Source: Thermincola ferriacetica
GTDB taxonomy: Bacteria > Bacillota > Thermincolia > Thermincolales > Thermincolaceae
Reading direction: 5' to 3'
NCBI RefSeq assembly: GCF_001263415.1
Contig: NZ_LGTE01000025.1
Coordinates: 1-40,479, forward strand
DNA: 40,479 nt
Part shown: positions 16,147-24,094 of the stretch, piece after piece
Numbering within the stretch: position 1 is the first letter of the stretch
Layout of the letters: each line of letters opens with the position of its first letter
Position numbers and translations under genes: made by a program
The notes under the pieces: model-generated
Seen by the model: only the letters and a program-made list of their open reading frames with translations
Told to the model about the DNA's origin: nothing
Databases searched by the model: none

Positions 16147-16692
16147 TCACCTGTAAAATTTGTTTATCACATAATTGAAGTCATAATCGGGGAGCGCTCT
16201 TTTCTTTGCCTTCATTGCCTGCCATAGAGCTTGTCCTTCTTCGGTCGATATGTATTTGGCTTTCCAGTAATAATATAAAATATGTTCTGTACATATTAGA
16301 GGCGGGTGGCCGCCCTTGATATAGTCCAACACATCACTTAAGTTGTTGCTGGCCAAGGTGCCGTTGAGCGATTTGGCTAAAACTATGGCTGCTGCTTCAC
16401 CACGGCCTATCCTTTTGGGATTGTCCATGGCAGTTAATTGTAAATACTCGTTTATATACGGATCTGTAACGCCGATGTCTTTTTTAGTGAAGTTTTTAGC
16501 GTTTATTTCCTTTTCAATGCTGTAAAACACATAAGGATATTTTGTTTTCTTCATCTTGCTTAACTCTCTGTAAACGGCTTCGGGGATAATGATTTGCCCT
16601 GGGAAGAGGGTGTTAATGATGTCCAAACGATTAATCCACGAAAATGAAGCAATGCAGTCGTTATCAAACACTATCGGCATCTTCAAATGCAT
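16147..16692 (-). CDS. PIN-like domain protein (putative toxin nuclease)
   Basis: A 181-aa protein resembling PIN-fold nucleic-acid-binding proteins. It has an N-terminal beta strand ending in an acidic residue (PIVFDNDCI), IIIPEAVYREL, then IGRGEAAAIVLAKSL and LASNNLSDVLDYI. The usual third-site aspartates are replaced by SNN, a variant found in a subgroup of these proteins, so catalysis is not assured. The start at 16692 (AGAAGGTG, spacing 6) is preferred over 16680; the longer frame to 16740 lies inside the preceding gene. It overlaps the ImmA/IrrE gene, so it is coupled to it. A role as toxin or effector of the XRE-protease pair is inference. Confidence 0.7.
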   Translation of the reverse strand: MHLKMPIVFDNDCIASFSWINRLDIINTLFPGQIIIPEAVYRELSKMKKTKYPYVFYSIEKEINAKNFTKKDIGVTDPYINEYLQLTAMDNPKRIGRGEAAAIVLAKSLNGTLASNNLSDVLDYIKGGHPPLICTEHILYYYWKAKYISTEEGQALWQAMKAKKRALPDYDFNYVINKFYR

Positions 16693-17434
16693 TTTCCGCA
16701 CCTTCTGATTCTTCATTATCCCCGTACAGAATGTCTGCATAGCCGCCGTCCAAAAGCAATTCTTCGTACTTCCCGTAAGTTATCCTGCCACTGTCCAAAA
16801 GGGTCTGGGCAAGCTCTGCATAATCAGAATAGATTTGTGTGCCCTTATCTTCTGTATTACGATACAGGTCAGTGTTGTAACCAAGCCGAGCGGCGTTTTT
16901 AATTATATTTTTTTTCATGGAGTCGTATTGTTTACTGGTAATCGCTCCGATACTTTTCAGGCGGATAAGCATTAGTTTATGGCTTACCTGGAAGTAGTTC
17001 TCTAAAAATATTACATCGTTTAGGGTAATCTGCTTTCCCTTAGTTCTTTTTAGGATCATATACTCAAGGGCATTGTCTGGTACCAGGAGATGAGCCGCAA
17101 AGTGGTTGGCATCGCGTTCGTTTTGGTAATTTTCTTCGAATTTATTAATGGGACAGACTCTTCCCGACATACCAAGATCATATTTAATGTGGTAAAATTC
17201 ATGGGCAGCCGTAAAATACTGGTGTCCGAGGCTTCTGCTGGCATTTATTACAATAAGCCCAGCCTCTTTATTGCGCATAAAAAAGCCTGAGATATTTCCC
17301 GTTATTTTGGTTATTATCAGGGAAATGTTTTCGATGTCTTTTAACACTCTGAATATATCTACCCTGTCATATTGTCCATTCCCAAGATTTTTTCTTGTTT
17401 CTGCTGCCTTAAATTTTATTTCATCATAATTCAT
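16664..17434 (-). CDS. ImmA/IrrE family metallo-endopeptidase
   Basis: A 256-aa cytoplasmic zinc protease of the family that cleaves XRE-type repressors. The zinc site HEFYH is His78-Glu79 to His82, with the third ligand probably Glu106 in NERDANHFAAHLLVP. The C-terminal third (about 150-256) is helical and acidic (DNEESEGAENAFEDADS). It lies 4 bp after the XRE gene and overlaps the PIN-like gene. By analogy with ImmA-ImmR, the protease would inactivate the neighbouring repressor on a cue and so release the module. Confidence 0.88.
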   Translation of the reverse strand: MNYDEIKFKAAETRKNLGNGQYDRVDIFRVLKDIENISLIITKITGNISGFFMRNKEAGLIVINASRSLGHQYFTAAHEFYHIKYDLGMSGRVCPINKFEENYQNERDANHFAAHLLVPDNALEYMILKRTKGKQITLNDVIFLENYFQVSHKLMLIRLKSIGAITSKQYDSMKKNIIKNAARLGYNTDLYRNTEDKGTQIYSDYAELAQTLLDSGRITYGKYEELLLDGGYADILYGDNEESEGAENAFEDADSV

Positions 17435-17438
17435 CTTG

Positions 17439-17783
17439 TCACCTCCCCAGAAGAGCTCTCATCTCGCAGAGATTACGCAAAAAAGTCTTTGCAAAAGCGA
17501 CGGTTTCTAAATCTTCTTTGCAAAACTCGTCGGCTCTGAAGGCTATTTCTACTTCCGGTTCTTGTCCTTGCTCATTACCGAGAAAATAACCGACCGAATA
17601 CCCATATAAACCTGCCAATTCCTGTAACAGGGTAAGGTTGATTTCCCTTGCTCCAGTTTCATAATAGGATAACTGGACCTTATTTATTCCGAGGACTTTG
17701 GCAACCTGATCCTGGGTCAAACCGCTTTTCTTTCTCGCTTCTTGAAGTTTTTCCCCAAGGTTTTTGAGTAATCTATCACTCAT
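17439..17783 (-). CDS. XRE-family transcriptional regulator
   Basis: A 114-aa protein with an HTH at about residues 10-64 (LGEKLQEARKKSGLTQDQVA, then NKVQLSYYETGAREINLTLL) and an acidic tail of about 45 residues. AGGAGGGGG lies upstream of the ATG. First gene of the XRE-protease-PIN unit. The promoter ahead of it overlaps an inverted repeat that is a likely autoregulatory operator. Confidence 0.9.
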   Translation of the reverse strand: MSDRLLKNLGEKLQEARKKSGLTQDQVAKVLGINKVQLSYYETGAREINLTLLQELAGLYGYSVGYFLGNEQGQEPEVEIAFRADEFCKEDLETVAFAKTFLRNLCEMRALLGR

Positions 17784-17833
17784 GCAACCCCCTCCTTAAC
17801 TTATATGTTAATTTTGTATCGCATTATATTTTA

Positions 17834-17863
17834 ATTATAACACATTTGTTACACGATTAACAA
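17834..17863 (-). promoter_or_regulatory. Promoter and palindromic operator of the XRE-ImmA/IrrE-PIN unit
   Basis: On the minus strand: TTGTTA (17858-17863), 18 bp, TATAAT (17834-17839). The -35 is one arm of a perfect inverted repeat TTGTTA-N6-TAACAA (17846-17863). Binding by the adjacent XRE protein would block the promoter. Confidence 0.6.
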
Positions 17864-17984
17864 TGAAATAAAGATTTTTTTATTATACAATTTTACCGAG
17901 AGGGATTTTTGGCCCTTTGGCCGTGCCTTAACCCTGCGGCGGAACATTACATTACCTTAAATCCGTGGTAAAGCAATTAAAAAT

Positions 17985-18344
17985 CTCCTACAGTAACGAT
18001 GTAAAAAACCTATAGGAACATTTTCCTGTGACTGTGGGTTTGTATATGTAAGGACAGGGCCTGATGTTACTGAAGAATGTCGGTATTGAGAAAAAAAGGG
18101 ATAGGGAGATATTAGCCTGAGTAAAAGCGGTAGCCAAAGAAATGCTAAACTCTACCGAAAAACCTGAAAGGACCACCGTAAGTTTGATTGGCAGCAAGAT
18201 AGGAATAAGGGGACTCCTTGAAAACATTTGGACAAGATGCCCTTCACGAAGCCGTATCTTGATTCGGTGAAGGAAAGCAGAAGGAACTTTCAATTAAGAA
18301 GGATACAGTGGGCTGGTCAGGAATTAAAAACTAGGGAGAAGTGA
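17985..18344 (+). pseudogene. Degenerate TnsD/TniQ-like gene, C-terminal part
   Basis: Three fragments in different frames line up with the C-terminal half of Tn7-type target selector TnsD. 18000-18086 reads CKKPIGTFSCDCGFVYVRTG then PDVTEECRY and stop, i.e. the CxC zinc motif and GFVYxRxGPD signature. 18076-18220 reads KNVGIEKKRDREILA, stop, VKAVAKEMLNSTEKPERTTV, SLIGSKIGIRGLL. 18229-18344 reads LDKMPFTKPYLDSVKESRRN, FQLRRIQWAGQELKTREK, stop. At least two frame changes, an in-frame stop and an internal deletion make it dead. Intact TnsD proteins run to several hundred residues. Assignment rests on remembered motifs, not on a search, but its location downstream of glmS, the TnsD target, fits. 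Confidence 0.65.
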
Positions 18345-18414
18345 CCTTCTCCGATAAATTAGAAACAAAGAATGGCGGGACTGCCCTGATTTTTTGTTTT
18401 TCATAATTTTTTAA

Positions 18415-18622
18415 TTATGCTGCTTTTATGGAGTTCTTAAAGTCAAGCGGCGATTTATATCCAAGTTTTGAATGAAGGCGAACACGGTTATAAAATACCT
18501 CGATGTACTCGAATATACTTAAACGGGCTTCTGTCCTTGTTTTATACTTTGAGATAACCTTTAAGGATTTGCCGGTATTCCTTACATGCATACTGGCTAC
18601 CACAGTCTGAGTGATGGATTAG
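18415..18622 (-). pseudogene. IS3-family transposase remnant (DDE integrase C-terminus)
   Basis: Reading leftward, [20 protein letters not shown] matches the second catalytic Asp region of IS3-type OrfB. After a frame change and loss of the middle, [20 protein letters not shown] then [16 protein letters not shown] gives the typical C-terminus. The catalytic Glu segment is deleted and the 5' part is missing, so it is inactive. No terminal inverted repeats were found. Positions 18345-18414 and 18623-18694 show nothing else recognisable. Confidence 0.8.
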
Positions 18623-18694
18623 ACTGGCGGGGAGGGGTTATGTCTCGCTATAGCCTGTTTGAGTACTTATTGCATAATAAAAATGGACAAAGTT

Positions 18695-19252
18695 TCATTT
18701 TTTGGTTTTTCGCCAAAGCCGGTAAATGGCATAGACCAAAATTAATTCCAAAAGCCAGCTTTTCAGCCGGTTAATTTTCATAATTTGATAAACTGAAAAG
18801 GCTTCCAGCAACAATGCCGGTATTTTCCCCAAAGAACTGGCCACAGTAAAAGACAACACGGAAATTGTCCCCATTGAGGCTGCCAGAGTAACCAACCCGG
18901 AAGGCATCAAGGGCATAACCCTCAGTAACAATATGAGATAAACAGCCTCCCTGCCGGTACTGTTAGTCAATTTCATAAGCCGGGGATATTGCTTTAAATA
19001 GGGATGGATGACATGCTGAAGACCTTTGCGGTAAATGATAAAAGAGATTGACGCCCCTAGCGCTTCACCAATAAAGGAAATCAGCGTTCCCGGCCAGAAA
19101 CCGAAGAAGGTTATGTTGGCCGCGGTGATGAAAAAGCTGGGCAATACCCCCATAATGGCAACCACTATGCTTAAAATAATACTAAGTAATACTGCTTGGC
19201 TCTGATATTCGTTAAAGAAATGCACTAACTGTTCTTCCACTGGCGGCTCCAT
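18695..19252 (-). CDS. TVP38/TMEM64 (DedA-like) family membrane protein
   Basis: A 185-aa integral membrane protein with about five hydrophobic stretches. The family signature is visible in FFGFWPGTLISFIGEALGAS (a glycine-rich re-entrant region) and in LLLRVMPLMPSGLVTLAASM. Members are proposed to move or scramble lipids; a specific role here is unknown. The ATG at 19252 has AAAGGG directly against it; the GTG at 19240, preceded by GGAG at 6 nt, may be the true start. It is a single gene, the first non-island gene after the transposon remnants. Confidence 0.82.
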   Translation of the reverse strand: MEPPVEEQLVHFFNEYQSQAVLLSIILSIVVAIMGVLPSFFITAANITFFGFWPGTLISFIGEALGASISFIIYRKGLQHVIHPYLKQYPRLMKLTNSTGREAVYLILLLRVMPLMPSGLVTLAASMGTISVLSFTVASSLGKIPALLLEAFSVYQIMKINRLKSWLLELILVYAIYRLWRKTKK

Positions 19253-19319
19253 CCCTTTTCATACACTACTTATAATATTTTACCGTAACTTAGCTTTTAC
19301 GAAAACTAAAGGTAAAGAA

Positions 19320-19380
19320 TAGAAAAGGGATAAGTGCAAAGCTCTGTAAATGCAGGGCTTATTCTACTTATCCCTTTCTT
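19320..19380 (-). terminator. Terminator after the second XRE gene
   Basis: A perfect outer stem AAAGGGATAAGT (19324-19335) with ACTTATCCCTTT (19366-19377) encloses an inner stem AGCTCTG/CAGGGCT. A T-rich tail follows on the minus strand. It abuts the XRE stop codon. Confidence 0.8.
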
Positions 19381-19779
19381 TTAATTTTTCCCTGTATAAG
19401 GAAGAATAGTTTTTATAAGTTTTTTGACTAATTCCAGTTCTTCCGGAGAACATTTGTCGAGTAAAATGTTTATCTCTTTGTATTTGTTATCCTCAACTGC
19501 TTTATAGGTATTCCGGGCATCCTGAACCTGATAGGTATCATGAACAGTTTTCCCAAAAATCAGGTAGTCTAATGATACATGCAAACATTTGGCAATTTTA
19601 AATAAAACGCGAAGACTCATTTGCCTTTCGCCGCGTTCCAATTGCCCGACATAATAATCTGAAAGCCCGATGATTTCTGCAAACTTTTCCCGTGATAGTT
19701 CGAGCTTTTCTCTTTCTTCCCGTATTCTCTGCCCGATGGCCTTGTGATCTATTTCTGACTTTTTCTTCACTTTTTTCAC
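19381..19779 (-). CDS. XRE-family transcriptional regulator
   Basis: A 132-aa protein with an HTH at about residues 14-72 (IGQRIREEREKLELSREKFA, SDYYVGQLERGERQMSLRVL) and a C-terminal helical tail, CSPEELELVKKLIKTIL, that resembles a dimerisation helix. It is divergent from the Spo0E-like gene with 130 bp between, so it may control that gene as well as itself. Confidence 0.88.
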   Translation of the reverse strand: MKKVKKKSEIDHKAIGQRIREEREKLELSREKFAEIIGLSDYYVGQLERGERQMSLRVLFKIAKCLHVSLDYLIFGKTVHDTYQVQDARNTYKAVEDNKYKEINILLDKCSPEELELVKKLIKTILPYTGKN

Positions 19780-19847
19780 TCCCCACTGCCATTACTTTAC
19801 CTGAATTTAAGGCGCACTAGAATTTGCTATGTGCATATATTTATTAT

Positions 19848-19876
19848 TTGCAAAAAGCCAATATTTGATGTAAAAT
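19848..19876 (+). promoter_or_regulatory. Sigma-A-like promoter of the Spo0E-like gene
   Basis: TTGCAA (19848-19853), 17 bp, TAAAAT (19871-19876), about 33 bp before the proposed GTG start. Confidence 0.6.
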
Positions 19877-19909
19877 TATGTTTAGGTATTTTTACAGGGA
19901 GTGAACTTG

Positions 19910-20065
19910 GTGAATAAAAGAGATAAGATAGAAATGGCCCGGAAAATCCTTAATAATGCGGCCAATATGAATATGAGCAAGGAAATTCTTCTGAAAATCA
20001 GTCAGAAAATCGATAAATATATTGTGGAGTATTTTCGTAAAGGTGGAGGCCTAAAGGGGGATTAG
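19910..20065 (+). CDS. Spo0E-like sporulation regulatory peptide, 51 aa
   Basis: Starts at GTG 19910, behind GGGAGTGA. It reads MNKRDKIEMARKILNNAANM, then NMSKEILLKISQKIDKYIVE, then YFRKGGGLKGD. The core ISQKIDKYIVEYF fits the Spo0E signature SQxLDxxIxxY, in which the SQELD residues form the active site. Spo0E family members dephosphorylate Spo0A~P and so delay sporulation. Here the motif is SQKID rather than SQELD, so activity should be tested rather than assumed. The next gene starts directly at the base after its stop. This gene is too short for length-limited gene calling. Confidence 0.8.
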   Translation: MNKRDKIEMARKILNNAANMNMSKEILLKISQKIDKYIVEYFRKGGGLKGD

Positions 20066-20503
20066 ATGAGAGAGAAAATGTATAAATTTGCTCCTGTTAT
20101 TTTATTATCGGTCGGGCTGTTCTTATTGTTGATAACGTTTTTAGCTGACGGATATTACCAGGGCAGGCAAGGTTTTTTATGGCTGCCCATGGCAATAATC
20201 CAGACGGTGATTAGCACAATTTGCGGTATTTTAATTAAAAGATTAAACCGGGAGGCTAATACTGACGCGCTAACAGGCCTGCATAACAGGAAATATTTTT
20301 ATACAAAACTGTCGGAACTGAAAACAAAAGGTCCAATTTCTCTGCTTCTAATAGATCTGGACAATTTTAAGAGTATAAATGATACATACGGGCATATAGT
20401 AGGTGATCAGGTATTACAGCAATTTGCCGAAATTTTACGAAGGAATACAAGAAAAGACGATGTAATTGCCCGAAAGAATTATATTGCTATTCATATTTCC
20501 TGA
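20066..20503 (+). pseudogene. Truncated GGDEF (diguanylate cyclase) protein
   Basis: 145 aa: two N-terminal membrane segments (about 8-27 and 37-57), then the start of a GGDEF domain (TDALTGLHNRKYF at about 68-80, LLLIDLDNFKSINDTYGHIVGDQ). The frame ends in ARKNYIAIHIS exactly where the GG(D/E)EF active loop should begin, so the catalytic half is missing. The 3' end lies 15 bp from the end of the convergent bioA. Either a truncated pseudogene or a retained membrane stub. The membrane part and coupling to the Spo0E-like gene are intact. Confidence 0.8.
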
Positions 20504-20518
20504 AAGTCATAGAACTAT

Positions 20519-21865
20519 CTATAAACCAAAATATTCATTTATAGACTGACAGGCTATTTTGACCATGAACCTGATATCTTTTTCTTCTACAACATAAGGT
20601 GGCATGAAATAGATGACATTTCCCAAGGGGCGCAGGAGAACTCCTTTTTTAACAGCTATCTTATATATCTGGTAGCCCACACGCTTTTTCCAATCAAAGC
20701 CTTTCCCGGTTTCTTTGTCTTCTACCAGTTCTAATGCTCCAACCATACCCAATTGTCTAAACTCGCCTACATATGGGTGATCATCAAAAGCGTCCCTGAC
20801 TATATCACTGATAAGCTTTGATTTTTCTTTATTTTTCTCTAAAACATTTTCCTCTTCAAAAATGTTTAAGGTTTCACAGGCAGCGGCACAGGCTAACGGG
20901 TTGCCGGTATAGCTATGGCTGTGCAAAAAAGCCTTTAGTTCTGTATACTCACAGTAAAAAGCATCATAAATTTCATCGGTTACGACAACCAGGGATAAGG
21001 GTAAGTATCCTGCCGTGATCCCTTTAGATAAACACATGATATCAGGACTTACACCGGCATGTTCACAGGCAAACATTTTACCTGTCCGGCCAAAGCCTAC
21101 TGCAATCTCATCGGCAATAAAATGGATATCATATTTATCACAGAGTTTCCTCAGCTTTTTCAGATAAACCGGTGGGTAAATTTTCATTCCTGCCGCACAC
21201 TGGATGAGGGGTTCTATAATAACACCACAGATTTCTTCATGTTTTTTTCCTGCCAGCTTCTCCATATGTTCAAAACATTCAGCGCTACAGGTATCCCGTT
21301 CATTACCATAAGGGCAGCGGTAACAATCAGGGCCTTTAGCTTTATAGGTTTGTAGTAAAAGTGGTTTATAAATCTTACTGTATAAATCGATATCTCCTAC
21401 AGAAAGGGAGCCAAGAGTCTCACCATGGTAAGCATCGGTAATTGCTACAAATTTGGTTTTTTTAGCATTACCTGTTTGCTGATGATACTGAAAGCTGAGT
21501 TTTAGGGCAGCTTCTACTGCCGAAGAACCGTTGTCGGCAAAAAATACTTTATTTAATCCAGGGGGAGTTATTTGCACTATCCGTTCTGCTAATTCTATAG
21601 CAGGTTCATGGGAGAAATTAGCGAAAATAACATGCTCTAATTTTTCTAACTGTCTTTTCAGAGCCTGATTTATCCTCTCGTTGCTGTGGCCAAAAAGATT
21701 AACCCACCAGCTTGAGACGGCATCCAGGTAAGAATTACCTTCCACATCTATTAAATAAGGACCTTTCCCCCGTTCAATAACAATGGGGGGGAAGTCTTCA
21801 TAGTCTTTCATCTGAGAACATGGATGCCATATGTATTGTAAATCCTTTTTTTGCAGTTCATTCAT
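20519..21865 (-). CDS. bioA: Adenosylmethionine-8-amino-7-oxononanoate aminotransferase
   Basis: Converts KAPA to DAPA in biotin synthesis with a PLP cofactor. 448 aa, class III aminotransferase fold, with [13 protein letters not shown] near the N-terminus, the DAYHGET loop, [20 protein letters not shown], and PLP lysine Lys281 in [14 protein letters not shown]. The start has AAGGAG at 10 nt. Last gene of bioW-bioF-bioA, 55 bp after bioF. Confidence 0.96.
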   Translation of the reverse strand: MNELQKKDLQYIWHPCSQMKDYEDFPPIVIERGKGPYLIDVEGNSYLDAVSSWWVNLFGHSNERINQALKRQLEKLEHVIFANFSHEPAIELAERIVQITPPGLNKVFFADNGSSAVEAALKLSFQYHQQTGNAKKTKFVAITDAYHGETLGSLSVGDIDLYSKIYKPLLLQTYKAKGPDCYRCPYGNERDTCSAECFEHMEKLAGKKHEEICGVIIEPLIQCAAGMKIYPPVYLKKLRKLCDKYDIHFIADEIAVGFGRTGKMFACEHAGVSPDIMCLSKGITAGYLPLSLVVVTDEIYDAFYCEYTELKAFLHSHSYTGNPLACAAACETLNIFEEENVLEKNKEKSKLISDIVRDAFDDHPYVGEFRQLGMVGALELVEDKETGKGFDWKKRVGYQIYKIAVKKGVLLRPLGNVIYFMPPYVVEEKDIRFMVKIACQSINEYFGL

Positions 21866-21920
21866 AATAAAACAACTCCTTGTTATTCATTGGTCTGCTC
21901 TTTTCTTAAGATATCTTTTC

Positions 21921-23087
21921 TTAAGATATAATCTTCAATTTTTTCCCTATTTCCTGGATTTTTGTTAAAACATGGTTTATATCTTCCAGGGAATGGGTTG
22001 CCATTAAAGTCAGCCTTAAACGGCTGGTCCCCTGAGGTACAGTGGGTGGTCTGATAGCAGGGATAAAAATACCCTCTTCTAATAATTGTTTGCTAAACTC
22101 AACTGCTTTTTCTGCATCACCAATTATGATAGGAATGATGGGGGTTTGACTCGTCAATACTTGAAAACCGATTTTCTGCAGCCGGTTCTGTAACCACTGG
22201 GCTTTTATTAATAATCCTTTTCTTTTTTCCGGTTCTTTCTCAATTATTTCTAATGCCTTTAAGGCTACAGCTATTATCCCCGGCGATAAGGCAGTGGTAT
22301 AGATAAAGCTCCGGGCTTTATTCCGGAGAAAATCGATTAGATATTGCTTACCGGCTATAAATCCACCTTCACCGGCTAAAGCTTTGCTTAAGGTACCCAT
22401 TTGAATGTCTATCTTATCTTTCAGGCCGAAGTACTCCGGCGTCCCTGAGCCTGTTTTTCCCAAAATACCTGTTGCATGGGCATCATCAACCATTGTCAGT
22501 AAATTGTTTTTTGCAGCAATTTCCACTATTTCCGGTAGAGGTGCTATATCTCCATCCATGCTGAATACACCGTCGGTTACGATTATACCGGGATAACCTT
22601 TGTATTCCTTTACTTTTTTAGCTAAATCCCCCATGTCACAGTGCTTGTAAACAATTGTCCGCGCTCTGCTCAAACGACAGCCGTCAATAATACTGGCATG
22701 ATTTAATTCATCACTGAAAATAACCCAGTCTTTATCGGTAAGACCTGTGATAGCTCCTAAGTTTGCCATATATCCGGTGTTAAAGACCAAAGCCCCTTCC
22801 ATGCCTTTAAATTGGGCCAGTTTTTTTTCCAGTTCTCTATGTAATTCGTAGCTGCCGGTTGTCAATCTGGACCCTCCCGAGCCCACTCCATATCTGTTTA
22901 TGGCAGCAATAGCCGCTTCTTTTAACCTTTTATCAACACATAACCCCAGGTAACTGTTAGAAGCCATCAAGATTACCTTTTTTCCGTCTATTACCGTATG
23001 GGGGCCCTGGGCAGCGCTTAAATACTTAAACTCCCTGTATAACCCCTTTTCTTTTATTTCTTGCAAAGCTGCAGTTATTCTCTCCAT
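21921..23087 (-). CDS. bioF: 8-amino-7-oxononanoate synthase
   Basis: Condenses pimeloyl-CoA with alanine to KAPA (PLP enzyme). 388 aa with ASNSYLG, GSGGSRLTTGSYELH, DDAHATGILG and PLP Lys235 in GTLSKALAGEGG. I use ATG 23087, because AAGGAG lies 7 nt ahead of it; the in-frame TTG at 23093 sits too close to that site. The gene begins inside the end of bioW (62-bp overlap), so translation is coupled. Receives its substrate from BioW. Confidence 0.96.
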   Translation of the reverse strand: MERITAALQEIKEKGLYREFKYLSAAQGPHTVIDGKKVILMASNSYLGLCVDKRLKEAAIAAINRYGVGSGGSRLTTGSYELHRELEKKLAQFKGMEGALVFNTGYMANLGAITGLTDKDWVIFSDELNHASIIDGCRLSRARTIVYKHCDMGDLAKKVKEYKGYPGIIVTDGVFSMDGDIAPLPEIVEIAAKNNLLTMVDDAHATGILGKTGSGTPEYFGLKDKIDIQMGTLSKALAGEGGFIAGKQYLIDFLRNKARSFIYTTALSPGIIAVALKALEIIEKEPEKRKGLLIKAQWLQNRLQKIGFQVLTSQTPIIPIIIGDAEKAVEFSKQLLEEGIFIPAIRPPTVPQGTSRLRLTLMATHSLEDINHVLTKIQEIGKKLKIIS

Positions 23088-23907
23088 ATCCAATCTCCTT
23101 TAAAAACTCAGTTAAGGTATAATTCCCCCGGTAAGGGCTCAGTTCATTTACAATTGTTACTTGCTTTTCCAGCCAGAACAGGCATTGTTCTAAAGACGCC
23201 AGGCTTTTGTCAAAACAAAATACCCTGCCGCCTTTCTTAACCCCCAGGGGTTTTAAATTGGTAAACCTGACATAGCCTAACTTTTTAGAAGCTACATAAC
23301 CCGCAGTATAATCAGGGTCATCTGACCAGCAGATTTCAGCAACTATTCCCGGCGCCCGGCTAACTTTACTGGCTAAGGCCAGCGCTTCCTTAACGTGAGT
23401 ATTATTTATGCCTTCTCTGGCAAGCAAATCATTCAACTGGGGCACAATATTTTGTTCCCAATCCATGCCGGTAGCCCTAACCCCCCTCTCAAAATCAGGC
23501 TCTATTCTTTCCAGGGAATTAATCTCAACGAGCATAGCGCCCCTCATAGCCGGACTCTCTTCTAAATAGGATAGAATTGTTTTTGCCTGGTAAAAAGATA
23601 GGCCTATGTTTTCCAGAATTTTTATTAAGCCTTTTCGCCCTGCCCGATAATCATTAACCTTAACCGTAATTATCGGTAAGGATGGGATATAGGCAATGTC
23701 ATTCATTTTAATTTCTTCCAAAGAGATATTAATAAAATCGGCTTGCCCTTTACTGTGATAAATTGCCCGGTCTAGAAGGTCAGAAACAATATCTTTAATA
23801 TTCTCCCCGGAGACAATTCTCTCTGCTCCCGAAATATGCTGGCCGCCTTTTTCATGCCTGCCGCCTTTAGCTGCCCGCATTTTGATGTTGTAAAGTTTTT
23901 CCCGCAT
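23026..23907 (-). CDS. bioW: 6-carboxyhexanoate-CoA ligase (pimeloyl-CoA synthetase)
   Basis: Activates free pimelate with ATP and CoA. 293 aa. The start at 23907 (MREKLYNIKMRAAKGGRHEK) matches the N-terminus of Bacillus BioW, with a GGGAGAGA ribosome site; the upstream extension to 23946 runs toward the operator. Conserved pieces are HISGAERIV, KEALALASKVSRAPGIVAEI and CWSDDPDYTAGYVASKKLGY. The C-terminus is longer than in Bacillus, extending over the bioF start. First gene of the minus-strand biotin operon. Confidence 0.95.
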   Translation of the reverse strand: MREKLYNIKMRAAKGGRHEKGGQHISGAERIVSGENIKDIVSDLLDRAIYHSKGQADFINISLEEIKMNDIAYIPSLPIITVKVNDYRAGRKGLIKILENIGLSFYQAKTILSYLEESPAMRGAMLVEINSLERIEPDFERGVRATGMDWEQNIVPQLNDLLAREGINNTHVKEALALASKVSRAPGIVAEICWSDDPDYTAGYVASKKLGYVRFTNLKPLGVKKGGRVFCFDKSLASLEQCLFWLEKQVTIVNELSPYRGNYTLTEFLKEIGYGENNCSFARNKRKGVIQGV

Positions 23908-23946
23908 AGTACACATCTCTCCCAAGTGTTGCATTTTAAAATTCAT

Positions 23947-24009
23947 TTGTTAACCCATTTTTTGCAAATAGTTAACTAAATTATATAGTTCAATTTACTC
24001 TTTGGTCAA
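23947..24009 (-). promoter_or_regulatory. bioW promoter with BirA-type operator 1
   Basis: Operator: TTGTTAAC (23947-23954), 16 bp, GTTAACTA (23971-23978), arms matching the BirA box. The minus-strand promoter is TTGACC (24004-24009), 18 bp, TATAAT (23980-23985), so the operator covers the transcription start. BirA-biotinyl-AMP would repress bioWFA here. birA itself is not in the window. Confidence 0.8.
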
Positions 24010-24057
24010 CCCATATTTTGCGATGGGTTGACAAATCGGTGGTAAATTAACTAAGAT
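24003..24057 (+). promoter_or_regulatory. bioD promoter with BirA-type operator 2
   Basis: Operator: TGGTCAAC (24003-24010), 16 bp, GTTGACAA (24027-24034), the same spacing as operator 1. The plus-strand promoter is TTGACA (24028-24033), 18 bp, TAAGAT (24052-24057). Operator 2 thus covers the -35 of bioD with its right arm and the -35 of bioW with its left arm, and could shut both directions at once. Confidence 0.75.
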
Positions 24058-24094
24058 ATACATATGTTTCACACCAAAAAATGGAGGGACAGAA

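Noticed and set aside
17988-18293. 101-codon minus-strand frame over the tnsD remnant
   Set aside because: The plus strand carries recognisable TnsD-like segments in three frames; the minus frame has no motifs.
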